DNA of 64,000 bases. Origin: Sneathiella sedimenti. GTDB lineage: Bacteria > Pseudomonadota > Alphaproteobacteria > Sneathiellales > Sneathiellaceae. Location of the stretch: positions 186,001 through 250,000 of the forward strand of contig NZ_JAFLNC010000001.1 in assembly GCF_017313765.1 (NCBI RefSeq), written 5' to 3'. The notes beneath the pieces are model-generated. The model made no database searches. It had not been told where the DNA came from and saw only the letters and a program-made list of their open reading frames with translations. The position numbers and the translations under genes were made by a program. Below, in pieces: positions 46,232 to 55,098 of this stretch (position 1 is the first letter of the stretch; each line of letters opens with the position of its first letter).

Positions 46232-46969
46232 GTGGCGTCAGAACATAGCCCTCTTGCACAATTCGAGATCAAGCGCTTGGTGGAAATGAACGTTGGAGGT
46301 CTCGACGTCTCATTCACTAATGCTTCGCTGTTCATGGTTATCGCGATCGCCGCAATCACCCTTTTCCTGACTTGGAGCATGCGCGGACGGGCCATGGTGC
46401 CGGGCCGCATGCAGTCCATGGCGGAAATCAGTTATGAATTCATCGCCAATATGATCAAGGACAACGTGGGGTCGGACGGACGCAAGTATTTCCCGTTCAT
46501 CTTCACCCTGTTCATGTTTGTGCTGTTCTGCAACCTGCTCGGGATGATCCCTTACACATTCACTGTCACCAGCCAGATCATCGTGACCTTCGCTTTGGCG
46601 GCGCTCGTTTTCATTGGCGTGACACTTATCGGCATTTTCAAGCACGGCTTCAAGTTTCTGACGTTTTTCGTGCCAAGCGGTGTGCCTGTCGTATTGTTGG
46701 TCATTCTGGTACCGATTGAGATTATTTCTTATTTCGTTCGCCCCATCAGCCTCTCTGTTCGTCTGTTCGCCAACATGCTGGCCGGGCATACGCTGCTGAA
46801 AGTGTTTGGCGGATTTGTTGTCAGCCTCGGGATTTATCTCGGGTGGCTGCCCTTAGGGTTTATCGTTGTTCTGACAGGCTTGGAATTCCTGGTCGCTTTC
46901 TTGCAGGCCTATGTGTTCGCCATCCTGTCATGCCTCTATCTTAACGATGCGCTTCACCTGCATCATTGA
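46232..46969 (+). CDS. atpB: ATP synthase F0 subunit a
   Basis: 245-residue membrane subunit forming the proton half-channels next to the c-ring. Five to six hydrophobic helices; the essential Arg lies in ISLSVRLFANMLAGH (about 171-185), and the C-terminal FVAFLQAYVFAIL-like block reads FLVAFLQAYVFAILSC. GTG start at 46232 after GACGGGAAC. It lies 62 bases behind atpI and 52 bases before atpE. Confidence 0.97.
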   Translation: MASEHSPLAQFEIKRLVEMNVGGLDVSFTNASLFMVIAIAAITLFLTWSMRGRAMVPGRMQSMAEISYEFIANMIKDNVGSDGRKYFPFIFTLFMFVLFCNLLGMIPYTFTVTSQIIVTFALAALVFIGVTLIGIFKHGFKFLTFFVPSGVPVVLLVILVPIEIISYFVRPISLSVRLFANMLAGHTLLKVFGGFVVSLGIYLGWLPLGFIVVLTGLEFLVAFLQAYVFAILSCLYLNDALHLHH

Positions 46970-47021
46970 GTATAAGTTAATCTTCAACATTGGTTGTTCT
47001 TGATTTAGAAGGAAGAATATT

Positions 47022-47246
47022 ATGGAATTAGAAGCCGCAAAGATGATCGGTGCCGGCCTTGCGACTATCGCACTTGCAGGTGTTGGTGTGGGTATCGGAA
47101 ATATCTTCGGATCTTACGTTTCTGGCTCTCTGCGCAATCCGGCTGCTGCTCCGAAAGTTTTCGGTAACGTGCTGCTCGGCTTTGCTCTGACAGAAGCTGT
47201 TGCGTTGTTCGCGCTGGTTATCGCCTTCCTGATCCTGTTCGGTTAA
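47022..47246 (+). CDS. atpE: ATP synthase F0 subunit c
   Basis: 74-residue hairpin proteolipid that forms the rotating c-ring. Two membrane helices are joined by the polar loop [15 protein letters not shown] (R-N-P conserved), and the proton-carrying Glu is in LTEAVALFA of helix 2. The [10 protein letters not shown] stretch of helix 1 fits the proton type; the Na-binding pattern (Q/E plus ET) is absent. AAGGAAG precedes the ATG. Strong expression relative to other subunits is expected but is not visible in the sequence. Confidence 0.97.
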   Translation: MELEAAKMIGAGLATIALAGVGVGIGNIFGSYVSGSLRNPAAAPKVFGNVLLGFALTEAVALFALVIAFLILFG

Positions 47247-47302
47247 TCATCCTGTCTCAGAATTGAGAATTTGGGTCGATAGGATTGAATTAAGGAGCCG
47301 GT

Positions 47303-47794
47303 ATGCCGCAACTTAATATTGCTGACTTTCCGCCGCAGCTTGTATGGCTCGCGATTACATTTGTCGTTCTTTACTTTTTAATGGCAAAGGTCGCGATTCC
47401 TGGCATTTCAGACGTCCTGGAAAGCCGGCAGAACCGTATTACTTCGGATCTGGAAGAGGCAAAACGGCTTAGTGAAGATGCAGATAAGGCGAAAGCTGAT
47501 TATGAAGAGGCTCTCGCCGAAGCCCGCGCCAAGGCTCATGGTATCGTTTCTGAACTGAAGGCTTCGATAGCCAAGGAACAGGACGCGAGCAAGGCGGAGC
47601 TTGATGCAAAGCTGGCGAAAAGAGCCCAGGCTGCGGAAACCAGCATTCGTGCAGCCAAGGAAACAGCGCTCAGCCATGTGCGTGAAATCGCGGCGGACAC
47701 CGCGAAATCGGCAGTGGCCAAGCTTGTTGCCATCGATGTTTCCGACAAAGATGTGGAAGCAGCGGTCGCGTCCAGCATGAAGGGAGACGCCTGA
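47303..47794 (+). CDS. atpF': ATP synthase F0 subunit b'
   Basis: 163-residue peripheral-stalk subunit: one N-terminal membrane helix (LVWLAITFVVLYFLMAKVAI, about 13-32) and a long charged coiled coil (about 38-150) rich in Ala, Glu and Lys. AAGGAG precedes the ATG at a perfect distance. It is the divergent b-type subunit that pairs with the following AtpF as a heterodimer in this class; its stop overlaps the atpF start by one base (TGATG). Confidence 0.92.
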   Translation: MPQLNIADFPPQLVWLAITFVVLYFLMAKVAIPGISDVLESRQNRITSDLEEAKRLSEDADKAKADYEEALAEARAKAHGIVSELKASIAKEQDASKAELDAKLAKRAQAAETSIRAAKETALSHVREIAADTAKSAVAKLVAIDVSDKDVEAAVASSMKGDA

Positions 47795-48279
47795 TGCTAC
47801 ATGATCCTACCTTTTGGGTCGCTGTTGCCTTTATTGGTTTTCTGGCTGTCCTAGTTTATTTCAAGGTACCGCCACTGATTGCCAAACAGCTCGATATCCG
47901 CGCCGATAAAATTCGGGCTGAGCTGGAAGAAGCCAAAAAGCTTCGCGAAGATGCGCAATCACTCTTTGCCGATTATCAGCGTCGGCAGCACGATGCTCTG
48001 CAGACAGCAGAAGAGATCGTTGCTAGAGCCAAGGAAGACGCGGAGATTCTTCGCAAAGAAAGCATCAAGGAGCTTGAGGTAACGTTAGCCCGGCGGCAGG
48101 AACTTGCCGAAATCAAGATCCGCCAGGCTGAAGAAAAAGCTGTCGCAGAAGTGCAGGGCATTGCAGTTGATGTGGCAATTGCCGCCGCAGCCAAGCTGAT
48201 GCAGGATGGCCTTCAAGGCGACAGGGCCGACGCCCTCATCGATCAGTCTATTAAGGGTTTGGAAAAGCAGCTTAACTAG
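47794..48279 (+). CDS. atpF: ATP synthase F0 subunit b
   Basis: 161-residue peripheral-stalk subunit with an N-terminal membrane helix (TFWVAVAFIGFLAVLVYF, about 5-22), the conserved KVPPLIAKQLDIRADKIRAEL connection, and a coiled coil to the end. Together with b' it holds the F1 head against the c-ring rotation. It is the last gene of the operon; a strong intrinsic terminator begins 22 bases after its stop. Confidence 0.94.
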   Translation: MLHDPTFWVAVAFIGFLAVLVYFKVPPLIAKQLDIRADKIRAELEEAKKLREDAQSLFADYQRRQHDALQTAEEIVARAKEDAEILRKESIKELEVTLARRQELAEIKIRQAEEKAVAEVQGIAVDVAIAAAAKLMQDGLQGDRADALIDQSIKGLEKQLN

Positions 48280-48300
48280 AATCTGATCCAGTTTGTTTCG

Positions 48301-48332
48301 AAAAAGCCCCGAGAATTTCGGGGCTTTTTTTT
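48301..48332 (+). terminator. Intrinsic terminator of the atp operon
   Basis: GCCCCGA (48306-48312), a 5-base loop and TCGGGGC (48318-48324) form a 7-bp GC-rich stem followed by eight Ts (48325-48332). Five As precede the stem, so it could also stop leftward transcription. Confidence 0.93.
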
Positions 48333-48361
48333 GCCCCTCCCCTACGCATTATTAAACATCT

Positions 48362-48390
48362 AAAAAAGCCCCGCCAATAGTTGGCGAGGC
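48362..48390 (-). terminator. Intrinsic terminator of the glycine cleavage operon
   Basis: On the minus strand GCCTCGCCAA and TTGGCGGGGC pair over ten positions (one mismatch) around a 3-base loop, and six Ts follow (48362-48367). It lies 27 bases beyond the gcvPB stop. Confidence 0.85.
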
Positions 48391-48416
48391 TGAGTTTTGC
48401 AGCAGTCTAAGGGAGG

Positions 48417-50000
48417 CTACGATGCTGCAGATAAGGATGCGTCCTCATTATCGGTTGCTTCCGGTGATACCCACCGTAACACCGGATTACGTGCCGCACC
48501 GGTCTCATCCAGCCGTCGACGCGGCGCAAAAAGCGGTGCACTGAGGAAATACTCCGTCTCCCCTGCTGTCGCCTTGTCCAGCAAATGCCGCATGGCTCCG
48601 ATAAACTGATCCAGGGTCTGGCGAGATTCGCTTTCAGTTGGCTCAATCAGCATTGCCCCGTGCACCACCAGCGGGAAATACATTGTCATCGGATGATAGC
48701 CCTCATCGATCATCGCTTTCGCAAGATCAAGTGTCGTCACCCCCGTCCCTTTCAATGTGCTGTCATCGAACAAGGCCTCATGCATGCAAATGCCAGAGAA
48801 AGGAGAGTTAAGCTTGTCCTGAAGCCCGACCCGAATATAGTTGGCATTCAGGACCGCATCCTCAGCAATCTGGCGAAGTCCATCCGCGCCATGGCTCTGC
48901 ATATAGGCCAGCGCCCGGATAAACATGCCCATCTGCCCGTGATATCCCTTCATCCGGCCGAAACTTTGAGCGGCCGCTCCGCTCTTCTGCTCGACAAGAT
49001 CAAATCCGTTTTCACCGTGAGTGACAAAAGGAATTGGCGCAAAAGGCGCCAGCGCGTCAGAAAGCACCACGGGTCCGGCACCAGGCCCCCCGCCCCCGTG
49101 TGGGGTGGAGAAAGTCTTGTGCAGATTGATGTGCATGGCATCAACACCAAGGTCGCCGGGACGCACCCGACCGAGAATGGCATTGAGATTGGCACCATCG
49201 CAGTAGAAGTAGCCTCCCACTTCATGCACCATATCGGCAATTTTCTTCACGTCCGTCTCGAACAGACCGCAGGTGTTGGGATTCGTTAACATTACGCCCG
49301 CGACGTCCGGGCCAAGCTTCTCGGCGAAGGCGTCCATATCCATCCGGCCATCTTTTCTCGCCGGAACTGAGTCCACCTTGTAGCCGCAAAGTGCCGCAGT
49401 CGCCGGATTTGTACCATGCGCCGATTCCGGCACCAGAATGCGCGTCCGGCTCTCGCCCTTTGCCTCATGGGCGGCCCGTATCGCCATGACACCACACAGT
49501 TCGCCATGTGCGCCCGCAGCAGGCGACATGGCGACCGCCGGCATCCCGGTAATCGTCTTGAGCCAGTGGGCAAGGCTGTTAATTAACTCCAGCGCGCCCT
49601 GCACGGTACTTGTCGGCTGCATGGGATGCAGATCGCCAAGTCCGGCAAGTCGGGCGACTTTCTCGTTAATACGCGGATTATGCTTCATGGTGCAGGATCC
49701 CAAAGGATAGAATCCTGCGTCGATCGCATAATTCTGGCGGCTAAGCCGGACGAAATGCCGTAAAACCTGAGGTTCCGACAAGTCAGGAAGCCCGATAGGG
49801 CCCTTCCGTTCCAGACCGCCAAGTCGGCTCTTTACGGGCTCCGGGTCAGCCATATCGACGCCAACCCTGCCCGGAACACCTTGCTCAAATATGAGCGGTG
49901 ATTCGAGTTCAAGGCCCTTGTTTCCAGTGAAGGTATCAATCGATACGTCAGGCTCGGATTGTGTAGTCGGCTGAGTCGGGCGTCCTTTATTATTCAGCAT
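48417..50000 (-). CDS. gcvPB: Glycine dehydrogenase (decarboxylating) subunit 2
   Basis: 527-residue PLP-carrying half of split P-protein, which decarboxylates glycine and passes the aminomethyl group to GcvH lipoyl. The PLP Lys is in NLHKTFSTPHGGGGPG (about 290-305). Other blocks: GFYPLGSCTMKHNPRINE, SPAAGAHGELCG, NPNTCGLFE and GANLNAILG. The N-terminal about 35 residues (QPTTQSEPD) are disordered. Its start overlaps the gcvPA stop by one base (TAATG). It works as an alpha2beta2 tetramer with GcvPA. Confidence 0.96.
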   Translation of the reverse strand: MLNNKGRPTQPTTQSEPDVSIDTFTGNKGLELESPLIFEQGVPGRVGVDMADPEPVKSRLGGLERKGPIGLPDLSEPQVLRHFVRLSRQNYAIDAGFYPLGSCTMKHNPRINEKVARLAGLGDLHPMQPTSTVQGALELINSLAHWLKTITGMPAVAMSPAAGAHGELCGVMAIRAAHEAKGESRTRILVPESAHGTNPATAALCGYKVDSVPARKDGRMDMDAFAEKLGPDVAGVMLTNPNTCGLFETDVKKIADMVHEVGGYFYCDGANLNAILGRVRPGDLGVDAMHINLHKTFSTPHGGGGPGAGPVVLSDALAPFAPIPFVTHGENGFDLVEQKSGAAAQSFGRMKGYHGQMGMFIRALAYMQSHGADGLRQIAEDAVLNANYIRVGLQDKLNSPFSGICMHEALFDDSTLKGTGVTTLDLAKAMIDEGYHPMTMYFPLVVHGAMLIEPTESESRQTLDQFIGAMRHLLDKATAGETEYFLSAPLFAPRRRLDETGAARNPVLRWVSPEATDNEDASLSAAS

Positions 50001-51343
50001 TAGAGCACCTCCTTCAGCGCCGCGACAAACTCATCCATATCCGACGTCGTGCAAGTTTCGGTTGCCGCGACAAGAAGTAAATTGGCCATATCCGGATCAT
50101 CCGGAATGAGGCGGGACACAGGAACACCCCCAAGTATTCCCTTCTCACCAAGCTTTTCAATGGCGGTTGTCGCATTCATTGGCAGACGAATCGTAAACTC
50201 GTTGAAAAAGCTCGTATTGAGAAGTTCGACGCCCTCAAGCTCCTCTAGCTTTTCGGCAAGAATGACCGCCTGCGAATGATTGAGAGAGGCCAGCTTCGTT
50301 AGACCACTCTCGCCCAGCAGGCTCATATGGATCGTAAAAGCAAGAGAACAGAGGCCAGCATTGGTGCAGATATTACTCGTCGCCTTTTCTCGGCGAATAT
50401 GCTGCTCACGAGTGGAAAGGGTCAGGACAAACCCCCGTTTGCCATTCTGGTCCACTGTCTGACCACAGAGCCGCCCCGGCATCTGCCGGACAAATTTCTG
50501 CCGTGTGGCCAATAGACCGACATAAGGACCGCCAAATGAGAGGGGGACACCGATTGACTGGCCCTCGCCGGCAACGATATCTGCCCCCATCTCGCCCGGG
50601 GACTTAACCGCACCAAGGGAGACAACTTCATTCACCACGACAACAAGAAGTGCGCCTGCGTCATGGCATTTATCCGCAAGGGCGGTTAAATCATCAAGAC
50701 GACCGAAAAAGTCAGGGTTTTGCACAACAACACAGGCAATGTCCGAGTTGATGTAATCGTCGAAACGTTCTTCTACCGTCACAGCCGGAGGAAGGTCGAT
50801 TGTCTCGAATTCGGTAAATTGCAATGTTGTGTGGGTGACATCCCGGTAATGGGGATGAAGATTGCCGGAAATCACAGCCTTTTTGCGGCGAGTTACTCGG
50901 CAGGCCATCAAGACAGCCTCCGCGCAGGATGTTGCACCGTCATACATAGACGCGTTTGCGACTTCCATCCCGGTAATCAACGCCACTTGGGTCTGGAATT
51001 CAAAAAGAGCCTGAAGGGTTCCCTGACTGATTTCCGGCTGATATGGGGTGTAGGACGTCAGAAATTCCGACCGCTGAATTATATGATCTGCGACCGACGG
51101 GACGTGATGCTGATAAGCTCCGGCCCCGAGAAAGCAGGGCACCGAATAGGGTGAAAGATTCTTCGCAGCCAGTTTCCGGAAATTCTTCTCGACCACCATT
51201 TCACTTTCATGCAATGGCAGATCCAGCAGCCCCCCAAGACGGGCCTCTTCTGGAATATCGGTAAACAGGTCGTCAATCGATCCAATACCGATCTTGGCCA
51301 GCATTTCTTCCCGCTCGTTGGGGGTATGCGGCATATATCTCAT
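50000..51343 (-). CDS. gcvPA: Glycine dehydrogenase (decarboxylating) subunit 1
   Basis: 447-residue partner subunit lacking the PLP lysine. Typical segments: [78 protein letters not shown] and [17 protein letters not shown]. Starts four bases before the gcvH stop (ATGA overlap), so the operon is translationally coupled. Split P-proteins are common in Alphaproteobacteria and Firmicutes; the single-chain GcvP of E. coli is absent here. Confidence 0.96.
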   Translation of the reverse strand: MRYMPHTPNEREEMLAKIGIGSIDDLFTDIPEEARLGGLLDLPLHESEMVVEKNFRKLAAKNLSPYSVPCFLGAGAYQHHVPSVADHIIQRSEFLTSYTPYQPEISQGTLQALFEFQTQVALITGMEVANASMYDGATSCAEAVLMACRVTRRKKAVISGNLHPHYRDVTHTTLQFTEFETIDLPPAVTVEERFDDYINSDIACVVVQNPDFFGRLDDLTALADKCHDAGALLVVVVNEVVSLGAVKSPGEMGADIVAGEGQSIGVPLSFGGPYVGLLATRQKFVRQMPGRLCGQTVDQNGKRGFVLTLSTREQHIRREKATSNICTNAGLCSLAFTIHMSLLGESGLTKLASLNHSQAVILAEKLEELEGVELLNTSFFNEFTIRLPMNATTAIEKLGEKGILGGVPVSRLIPDDPDMANLLLVAATETCTTSDMDEFVAALKEVL

Positions 51344-51717
51344 TCGTCGAGGCCTTCTACAAAGGTCTTATACGTCGCCTCATCCATCAGGTCGTCGAGA
51401 TCTGCGCTGTTGGTCACCCGGATCTTGGCGAACCATCCGCCTTCCATGGCGTCTTCATTGACCATGGTCGGTGCCCCTTCCAGTTCGGTGTTTACATCGA
51501 TGATTTCACCGCTCACAGGGGAATAGACTTCAGAGGCGGCCTTCACGCTTTCAACGACCGCCAGTTCATCTCCCTTGGCAATTTCATCGCCTACCGTTGG
51601 CACCTCGACATAAACAACATCGCCCAGCTGTCCTTGCGCGTAATCGCTGATGCCGATTGTCGCTACGTCGCCTTCAAGCAGCACCCATTCATGATCTTCA
51701 GTAAACTTGTAAGACAT
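51340..51717 (-). CDS. gcvH: Glycine cleavage system H protein
   Basis: 125-residue lipoyl carrier that shuttles the aminomethyl group between P-, T- and L-proteins. The lipoylated Lys is in VESVKAASE (about 56-64); the flanking [25 protein letters not shown] and GGWFAKI are conserved. The T-protein gene ends 21 bases upstream in the same operon. The L-protein (lpd) is not in the window. Confidence 0.97.
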   Translation of the reverse strand: MSYKFTEDHEWVLLEGDVATIGISDYAQGQLGDVVYVEVPTVGDEIAKGDELAVVESVKAASEVYSPVSGEIIDVNTELEGAPTMVNEDAMEGGWFAKIRVTNSADLDDLMDEATYKTFVEGLDE

Positions 51718-51738
51718 TCATTACTCTCCAATGAAAAA

Positions 51739-52848
51739 TTATCCTCGATAATAGCGCTGCTCGACGAACGGCATTTTCGCCACAACGGCCGGGCGAGATT
51801 TGCCTCTGACAAGCAAATTTATTTTCGTGCCAATCGCCGAAAAATCAAGCGGGACATATCCCATTGCAATGGGAATTCCAAGGCTGGGGGAGAAGCCGCC
51901 AGAAGTGATTTCACCAATGGCGTTTCCGGCTTCGTCCGTAATTACCGTATGTTCCCGCGCCGGAGCGCGGCCTTCTGGCAAGATGCCCACGCGCTTCATT
52001 GCCGGTTTATTCGATATTTCAGCTTGAATGACATCGGCGCCAGGAAACCCACCTTCTTCGCGGCGTCTTTTGCTAATGGCCCAGATCAAGCCCGCAGAAA
52101 TCGGTGTCGTCTTTTCGGTCAGGTCGTGACCGTACAGGCATAGCCCCGCCTCAAGGCGAAGCGAATCACGCGCTCCCAGGCCGATCGGCTTCACATCGCT
52201 GTCACCCAGCAGCTTTCGACACAGCGCTTCGGCGTTATTATTCGGGATGGAGATTTCAAACCCGTCTTCTCCCGTGTAGCCAGAGCGGGTCACGAAACAG
52301 GGAACGCCATCTATGTCAACTTCCCGATAAGTCATAAAGGACATGGTGGCGACTTCGGGCGCAAATCGCGCAAGAACCGCGGCGGCCTTAGGCCCTTGCA
52401 GGGCGACCAGGGCTCTGTTGGTCAGTTCTGTAACCTGTGCCTTGCCAGCCAGTCCATCCGTCAACAGGGCAATGTCCTGCGCCTTGCAAGCTGCGTTGAC
52501 GACGACGAACAGATCTTCGGTACGCTGGGTAACAATTAGATCATCAAGAATACCGCCTTGCTCATTGGTGAGAAAGCTGTAACGCATCTCGCCACTACCA
52601 AGTGCCTGGATATCCCCGGGGATCAATGTCTCAATAGCCGCCGCAGGATTATCGCCGGCAATTACCAGTTGCCCCATATGGGAAACATCGAATAACCCGG
52701 CAGATTCCCGGGTGTGCAGATGCTCATTAAGAATACCCTCCGGATATTGCACAGGCATATCATAACCCGCGAACGGCACCATTTTGGCGCCGAGCTCGAC
52801 ATGCAAATTGTAAAGGACGGTTTTTTTCGTCGACGAAGTTTCACTCAT
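51739..52848 (-). CDS. gcvT: Glycine cleavage system T protein (aminomethyltransferase)
   Basis: 369-residue THF-dependent aminomethyltransferase that releases ammonia and forms methylene-THF. Seen: HVELGAKMVPFAGYDMPVQYP, GLFDVSHMGQL (folate site, catalytic Asp nearby), GYTGEDGFEIS, GLGARDSLRLEAGLCLYGHDL and the C-terminal GxxTSGGFSPSLG-like EITSGGFSPSLG. Start ATG 52848 has AGGGT seven bases upstream. The open frame reaches 34 residues further, into the riboswitch, and that extension is not coding. It is the first gene behind the glycine riboswitch. Confidence 0.96.
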   Translation of the reverse strand: MSETSSTKKTVLYNLHVELGAKMVPFAGYDMPVQYPEGILNEHLHTRESAGLFDVSHMGQLVIAGDNPAAAIETLIPGDIQALGSGEMRYSFLTNEQGGILDDLIVTQRTEDLFVVVNAACKAQDIALLTDGLAGKAQVTELTNRALVALQGPKAAAVLARFAPEVATMSFMTYREVDIDGVPCFVTRSGYTGEDGFEISIPNNNAEALCRKLLGDSDVKPIGLGARDSLRLEAGLCLYGHDLTEKTTPISAGLIWAISKRRREEGGFPGADVIQAEISNKPAMKRVGILPEGRAPAREHTVITDEAGNAIGEITSGGFSPSLGIPIAMGYVPLDFSAIGTKINLLVRGKSRPAVVAKMPFVEQRYYRG

Positions 52849-52911
52849 AGGACAACCCTGGTTGCGGACGTAAAGCCATATACTCCAGCATAACCCTACT
52901 GGAACGACCCC

Positions 52912-53091
52912 CTCTGTCCTGTAACCTGAGAGATTTGACGAATTTGGCAACAGCCAAACCGCTTACCCCTTCGGTGAAATCACCTACGCAATTTGCTTTC
53001 CAGAGTTTCATCCCCCTGCGGTCCGTTTGCCTGAGAGTTTCCGGGGTGGTTGCTCCTTCGGCGATGGTTAATTAGCTACCATCTCTCCCGC
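52912..53091 (-). ncRNA. Tandem glycine riboswitch
   Basis: Two gcvT-type aptamers lie in the leader of gcvT. Aptamer 1 (53018-53091) starts GCGGGAGAG, contains CGCCGAAGGAGCAA and AAACTCTCAGGCAAA and closes with GGACCGC. Aptamer 2 (52912-53005) starts CTCTGGAAAGC, contains CACCGAAGGGG and AATCTCTCAGGTTACAGGAC and closes with CAGAG. The ligand turns gcv expression on in most bacteria. Between the second aptamer and the start codon a CCAG/CTGG hairpin could mask or release the ribosome site; a clear intrinsic terminator is not seen. Confidence 0.95.
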
Positions 53092-53115
53092 TGGGATCGA
53101 CTGAATATCCGCCAG

Positions 53116-53143
53116 ATAATAATGTCGATTTGAGAATAGTCAA
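53116..53143 (-). promoter_or_regulatory. Promoter of the glycine cleavage operon
   Basis: On the minus strand TTGACT (53143-53138) and TATTAT (53121-53116) are separated by 16 bases, a good sigma-70 pair. The start point near 53109 puts the first riboswitch aptamer about 18 bases into the transcript. Confidence 0.75.
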
Positions 53144-53168
53144 ACAAGTAATGGTCCGGCGACGGCAA

Positions 53169-53735
53169 TTAGCTCTGCAAGTCCATCTGCTCCCGAGTGA
53201 GCTGGAAACCGATAATAATCACATAATCGCCTCCCGTCTTGAGACCCGTCAACGGGATCCGCTGTTCCAGCTCTTCCTGTACCGTGGCGCGGCGGCGACC
53301 TTCCTCAACTTCGACCGGGCTATAGAATATTTTCTTCGCAATGATCTCGCCCGTTCTCTCAGCGATGGCAACAAAGAATGGAAATTCCTCGGTCTGACTG
53401 GTTGCCGCCGGCCCCTTGGTGGCGCCGATACGCAGGATCAACTCAACGACAACCGCCGTGTCGTCATCCACATATTGGCACTGCCCACTGAAGGGTGCGA
53501 TAATGCCTTCAAAGCGGACGTCGACAAGATCACGTCCCTCACCTTCACGGAATATGGTGATCGTCTCCGCTCCGGGCAGAACTTCTACCTGCGGGCAGGG
53601 AAGAGGCGGCTTCGGACTACCGAAAACACTGAACATATCTGTGTCGATACTGCCGCTGCAGGCGGTAGTCGTCAAAACCGCGCCGAACAGCACACCGGCG
53701 CGCAAGTATGTTTTAGTAAAATTGAGCAAAGGCAT
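53169..53735 (-). CDS. Probable lipoprotein of unknown function
   Basis: 188 residues. The N-terminus MPLLNFTKTYLRAG plus hydrophobic VLFGAVLTTTAC suggests a lipoprotein signal with the Cys in TTAC; -3 Thr makes it a slightly atypical lipobox. The mature part is beta-rich: PLPCPQVEVLPGAETITIF, VRFEGIIAPFSGQC, VVVELILRIGATKG, EFPFFVAIAERTGEIIAKKIF. This layout occurs in poorly described alphaproteobacterial outer-membrane-associated proteins. I do not recognise a named family. ATG 53735 was chosen for the signal; an ATG 16 residues earlier overlaps the CDGSH gene. Confidence 0.7.
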   Translation of the reverse strand: MPLLNFTKTYLRAGVLFGAVLTTTACSGSIDTDMFSVFGSPKPPLPCPQVEVLPGAETITIFREGEGRDLVDVRFEGIIAPFSGQCQYVDDDTAVVVELILRIGATKGPAATSQTEEFPFFVAIAERTGEIIAKKIFYSPVEVEEGRRRATVQEELEQRIPLTGLKTGGDYVIIIGFQLTREQMDLQS

Positions 53736-53755
53736 ATTGAACCGACATTTAAAAA

Positions 53756-53995
53756 TTAAAGGGTATTGTGAGTGCCATCGCACAGCGGAGCGCCGCCCGT
53801 CTGCTTACACCCGCAAAAATAAAGGTCTCCTGATTTCGATGCCGTATAAATGACAGGTCTGATCTCTGTAATTTTATGGGTTCCATCGCAGAATGGCTGA
53901 TTTGCGCTTAATCCACACGCGCACCAGGCATATTTTTTCCCTTCCTGGACCGCCACTTTATAGGGAGATTTTTGTGCAACCTTCGCCTTCGTCAT
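53756..53995 (-). CDS. CDGSH iron-sulfur domain protein
   Basis: 79 residues with two CDGSH-type motifs, each of the C-x-C-x(n)-CDGTH form: CACGLSANQPFCDGTH and CGCKQTGGAPLCDGTH. Each ligates a 2Fe-2S cluster with three Cys and one His. Small tandem CDGSH proteins are cytosolic and tied to redox or iron-sulfur handling, but no reaction is known. It starts 141 bases from the divergent ispH (itself an Fe-S enzyme) and ends 20 bases before the lipoprotein gene start. Confidence 0.88.
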   Translation of the reverse strand: MTKAKVAQKSPYKVAVQEGKKYAWCACGLSANQPFCDGTHKITEIRPVIYTASKSGDLYFCGCKQTGGAPLCDGTHNTL

Positions 53996-54136
53996 TCGAA
54001 TTTACCTCGCCTAGATATGGCATTACCCGTGAAACTGTTGTATGAGTCCGGCAAATCTAGGATGGACCGGCTGAATTAGCAAGTTTTCACAGGTGACTGG
54101 GGACATTCTATCAATCAAACGAGTTTGGAAACGACT

Positions 54137-55096
54137 ATGGATAAATCAAAACGGACTTTGCTATTGGCGGCGCCGCGCGGGTTTTGCGCCGGTGTTGACC
54201 GTGCTATCCAAATTGTCGAAAAGGCTCTCGAAAAATATGGCGCCCCGGTTTATGTCCGTCATGAGATTGTCCACAACCGTTTCGTTGTCGAAAATCTCGA
54301 GAAGAAAGGGGCCGTCTTCGTTGATGAACTGGCGGATATTCCAAAAGACGTTCCCGTGATTTTTTCAGCACATGGTGTCGCTAAGTCTGTGCCTGCGGAA
54401 GCGGAAAGCCGCAAGATGTTCTATATCGATGCTACCTGCCCGCTAGTCAGCAAGGTGCACCGGGAAGCGGAGCGCCATGAACGGGACAATCATGAGATAA
54501 TCCTGATCGGACATCGCGGCCACCCAGAAGTTATCGGAACTATGGGACAGCTCGCCGAAGGGCAGATCACTCTCGTGGAAACCGCGGAAGAGGCAAGCGC
54601 CTTTACCCAAAATCACCCCAATAAAAGCCTTGCGTATCTTACACAGACAACCCTTTCCGTTGACGAAACCGCGGAAATCGTTGGAATACTGAAAAAGCGT
54701 TTTCCGTCGATCGAGGGCCCCAAAAAGGAAGATATCTGTTACGCGACAACGAACCGGCAGGCGGCCGTGAAAATTCTTGCTGCACGTTGCGACGGAATGC
54801 TGGTCATCGGCGCCCCGAATTCCTCCAACTCAATGCGGCTGGTTGAAGTGGCGGAGAAGTCCGGCTGCGGGAAGGTTGCCCTTGTCCAACGAGCCTCTGA
54901 CATCCCTTGGGATAGCCTTCAGAACGCGCAAACCATTGGCATTACCGCAGGCGCATCTGCTCCTGAAACACTGGTTGAAGAAGTAGTAGAGGCCTTCTCT
55001 CAACGCTTTGACATCACGGTCGAAGAGATTATCACTAATCAGGAGCAGGTGGTTTTCAAAATGCCCAAAATCCTGGAAGCAGAGACCGCAGGATAG
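54137..55096 (+). CDS. ispH: 4-hydroxy-3-methylbut-2-enyl diphosphate reductase
   Basis: 319-residue Fe-S enzyme performing the last step of the MEP pathway, making IPP and DMAPP. The three Cys ligands are in [11 protein letters not shown] (about 17), [11 protein letters not shown] (about 104) and the later GAPNSSNS region plus CYATTNRQ; substrate His residues are in [11 protein letters not shown] and [12 protein letters not shown] 54137 is preceded by GGAAAC; a TTG four codons upstream is less likely. Together with ispE, two steps of this pathway are coded in the window. thrB follows two bases after its stop. Confidence 0.96.
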   Translation: MDKSKRTLLLAAPRGFCAGVDRAIQIVEKALEKYGAPVYVRHEIVHNRFVVENLEKKGAVFVDELADIPKDVPVIFSAHGVAKSVPAEAESRKMFYIDATCPLVSKVHREAERHERDNHEIILIGHRGHPEVIGTMGQLAEGQITLVETAEEASAFTQNHPNKSLAYLTQTTLSVDETAEIVGILKKRFPSIEGPKKEDICYATTNRQAAVKILAARCDGMLVIGAPNSSNSMRLVEVAEKSGCGKVALVQRASDIPWDSLQNAQTIGITAGASAPETLVEEVVEAFSQRFDITVEEIITNQEQVVFKMPKILEAETAG

Positions 55097-55098
55097 GC

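Noticed and set aside
48585-49289. 234-codon open frame on the plus strand
   Set aside because: Antisense to gcvPB; composition is that of a shadow frame.
53064-53071. TTAACCAT on the minus strand, resembling a CtrA half-site
   Set aside because: It lies inside a stem of riboswitch aptamer 1 and is explained by RNA structure.
53130-53759. 209-codon open frame on the plus strand
   Set aside because: Antisense to the lipoprotein gene and begins in the gcv promoter.
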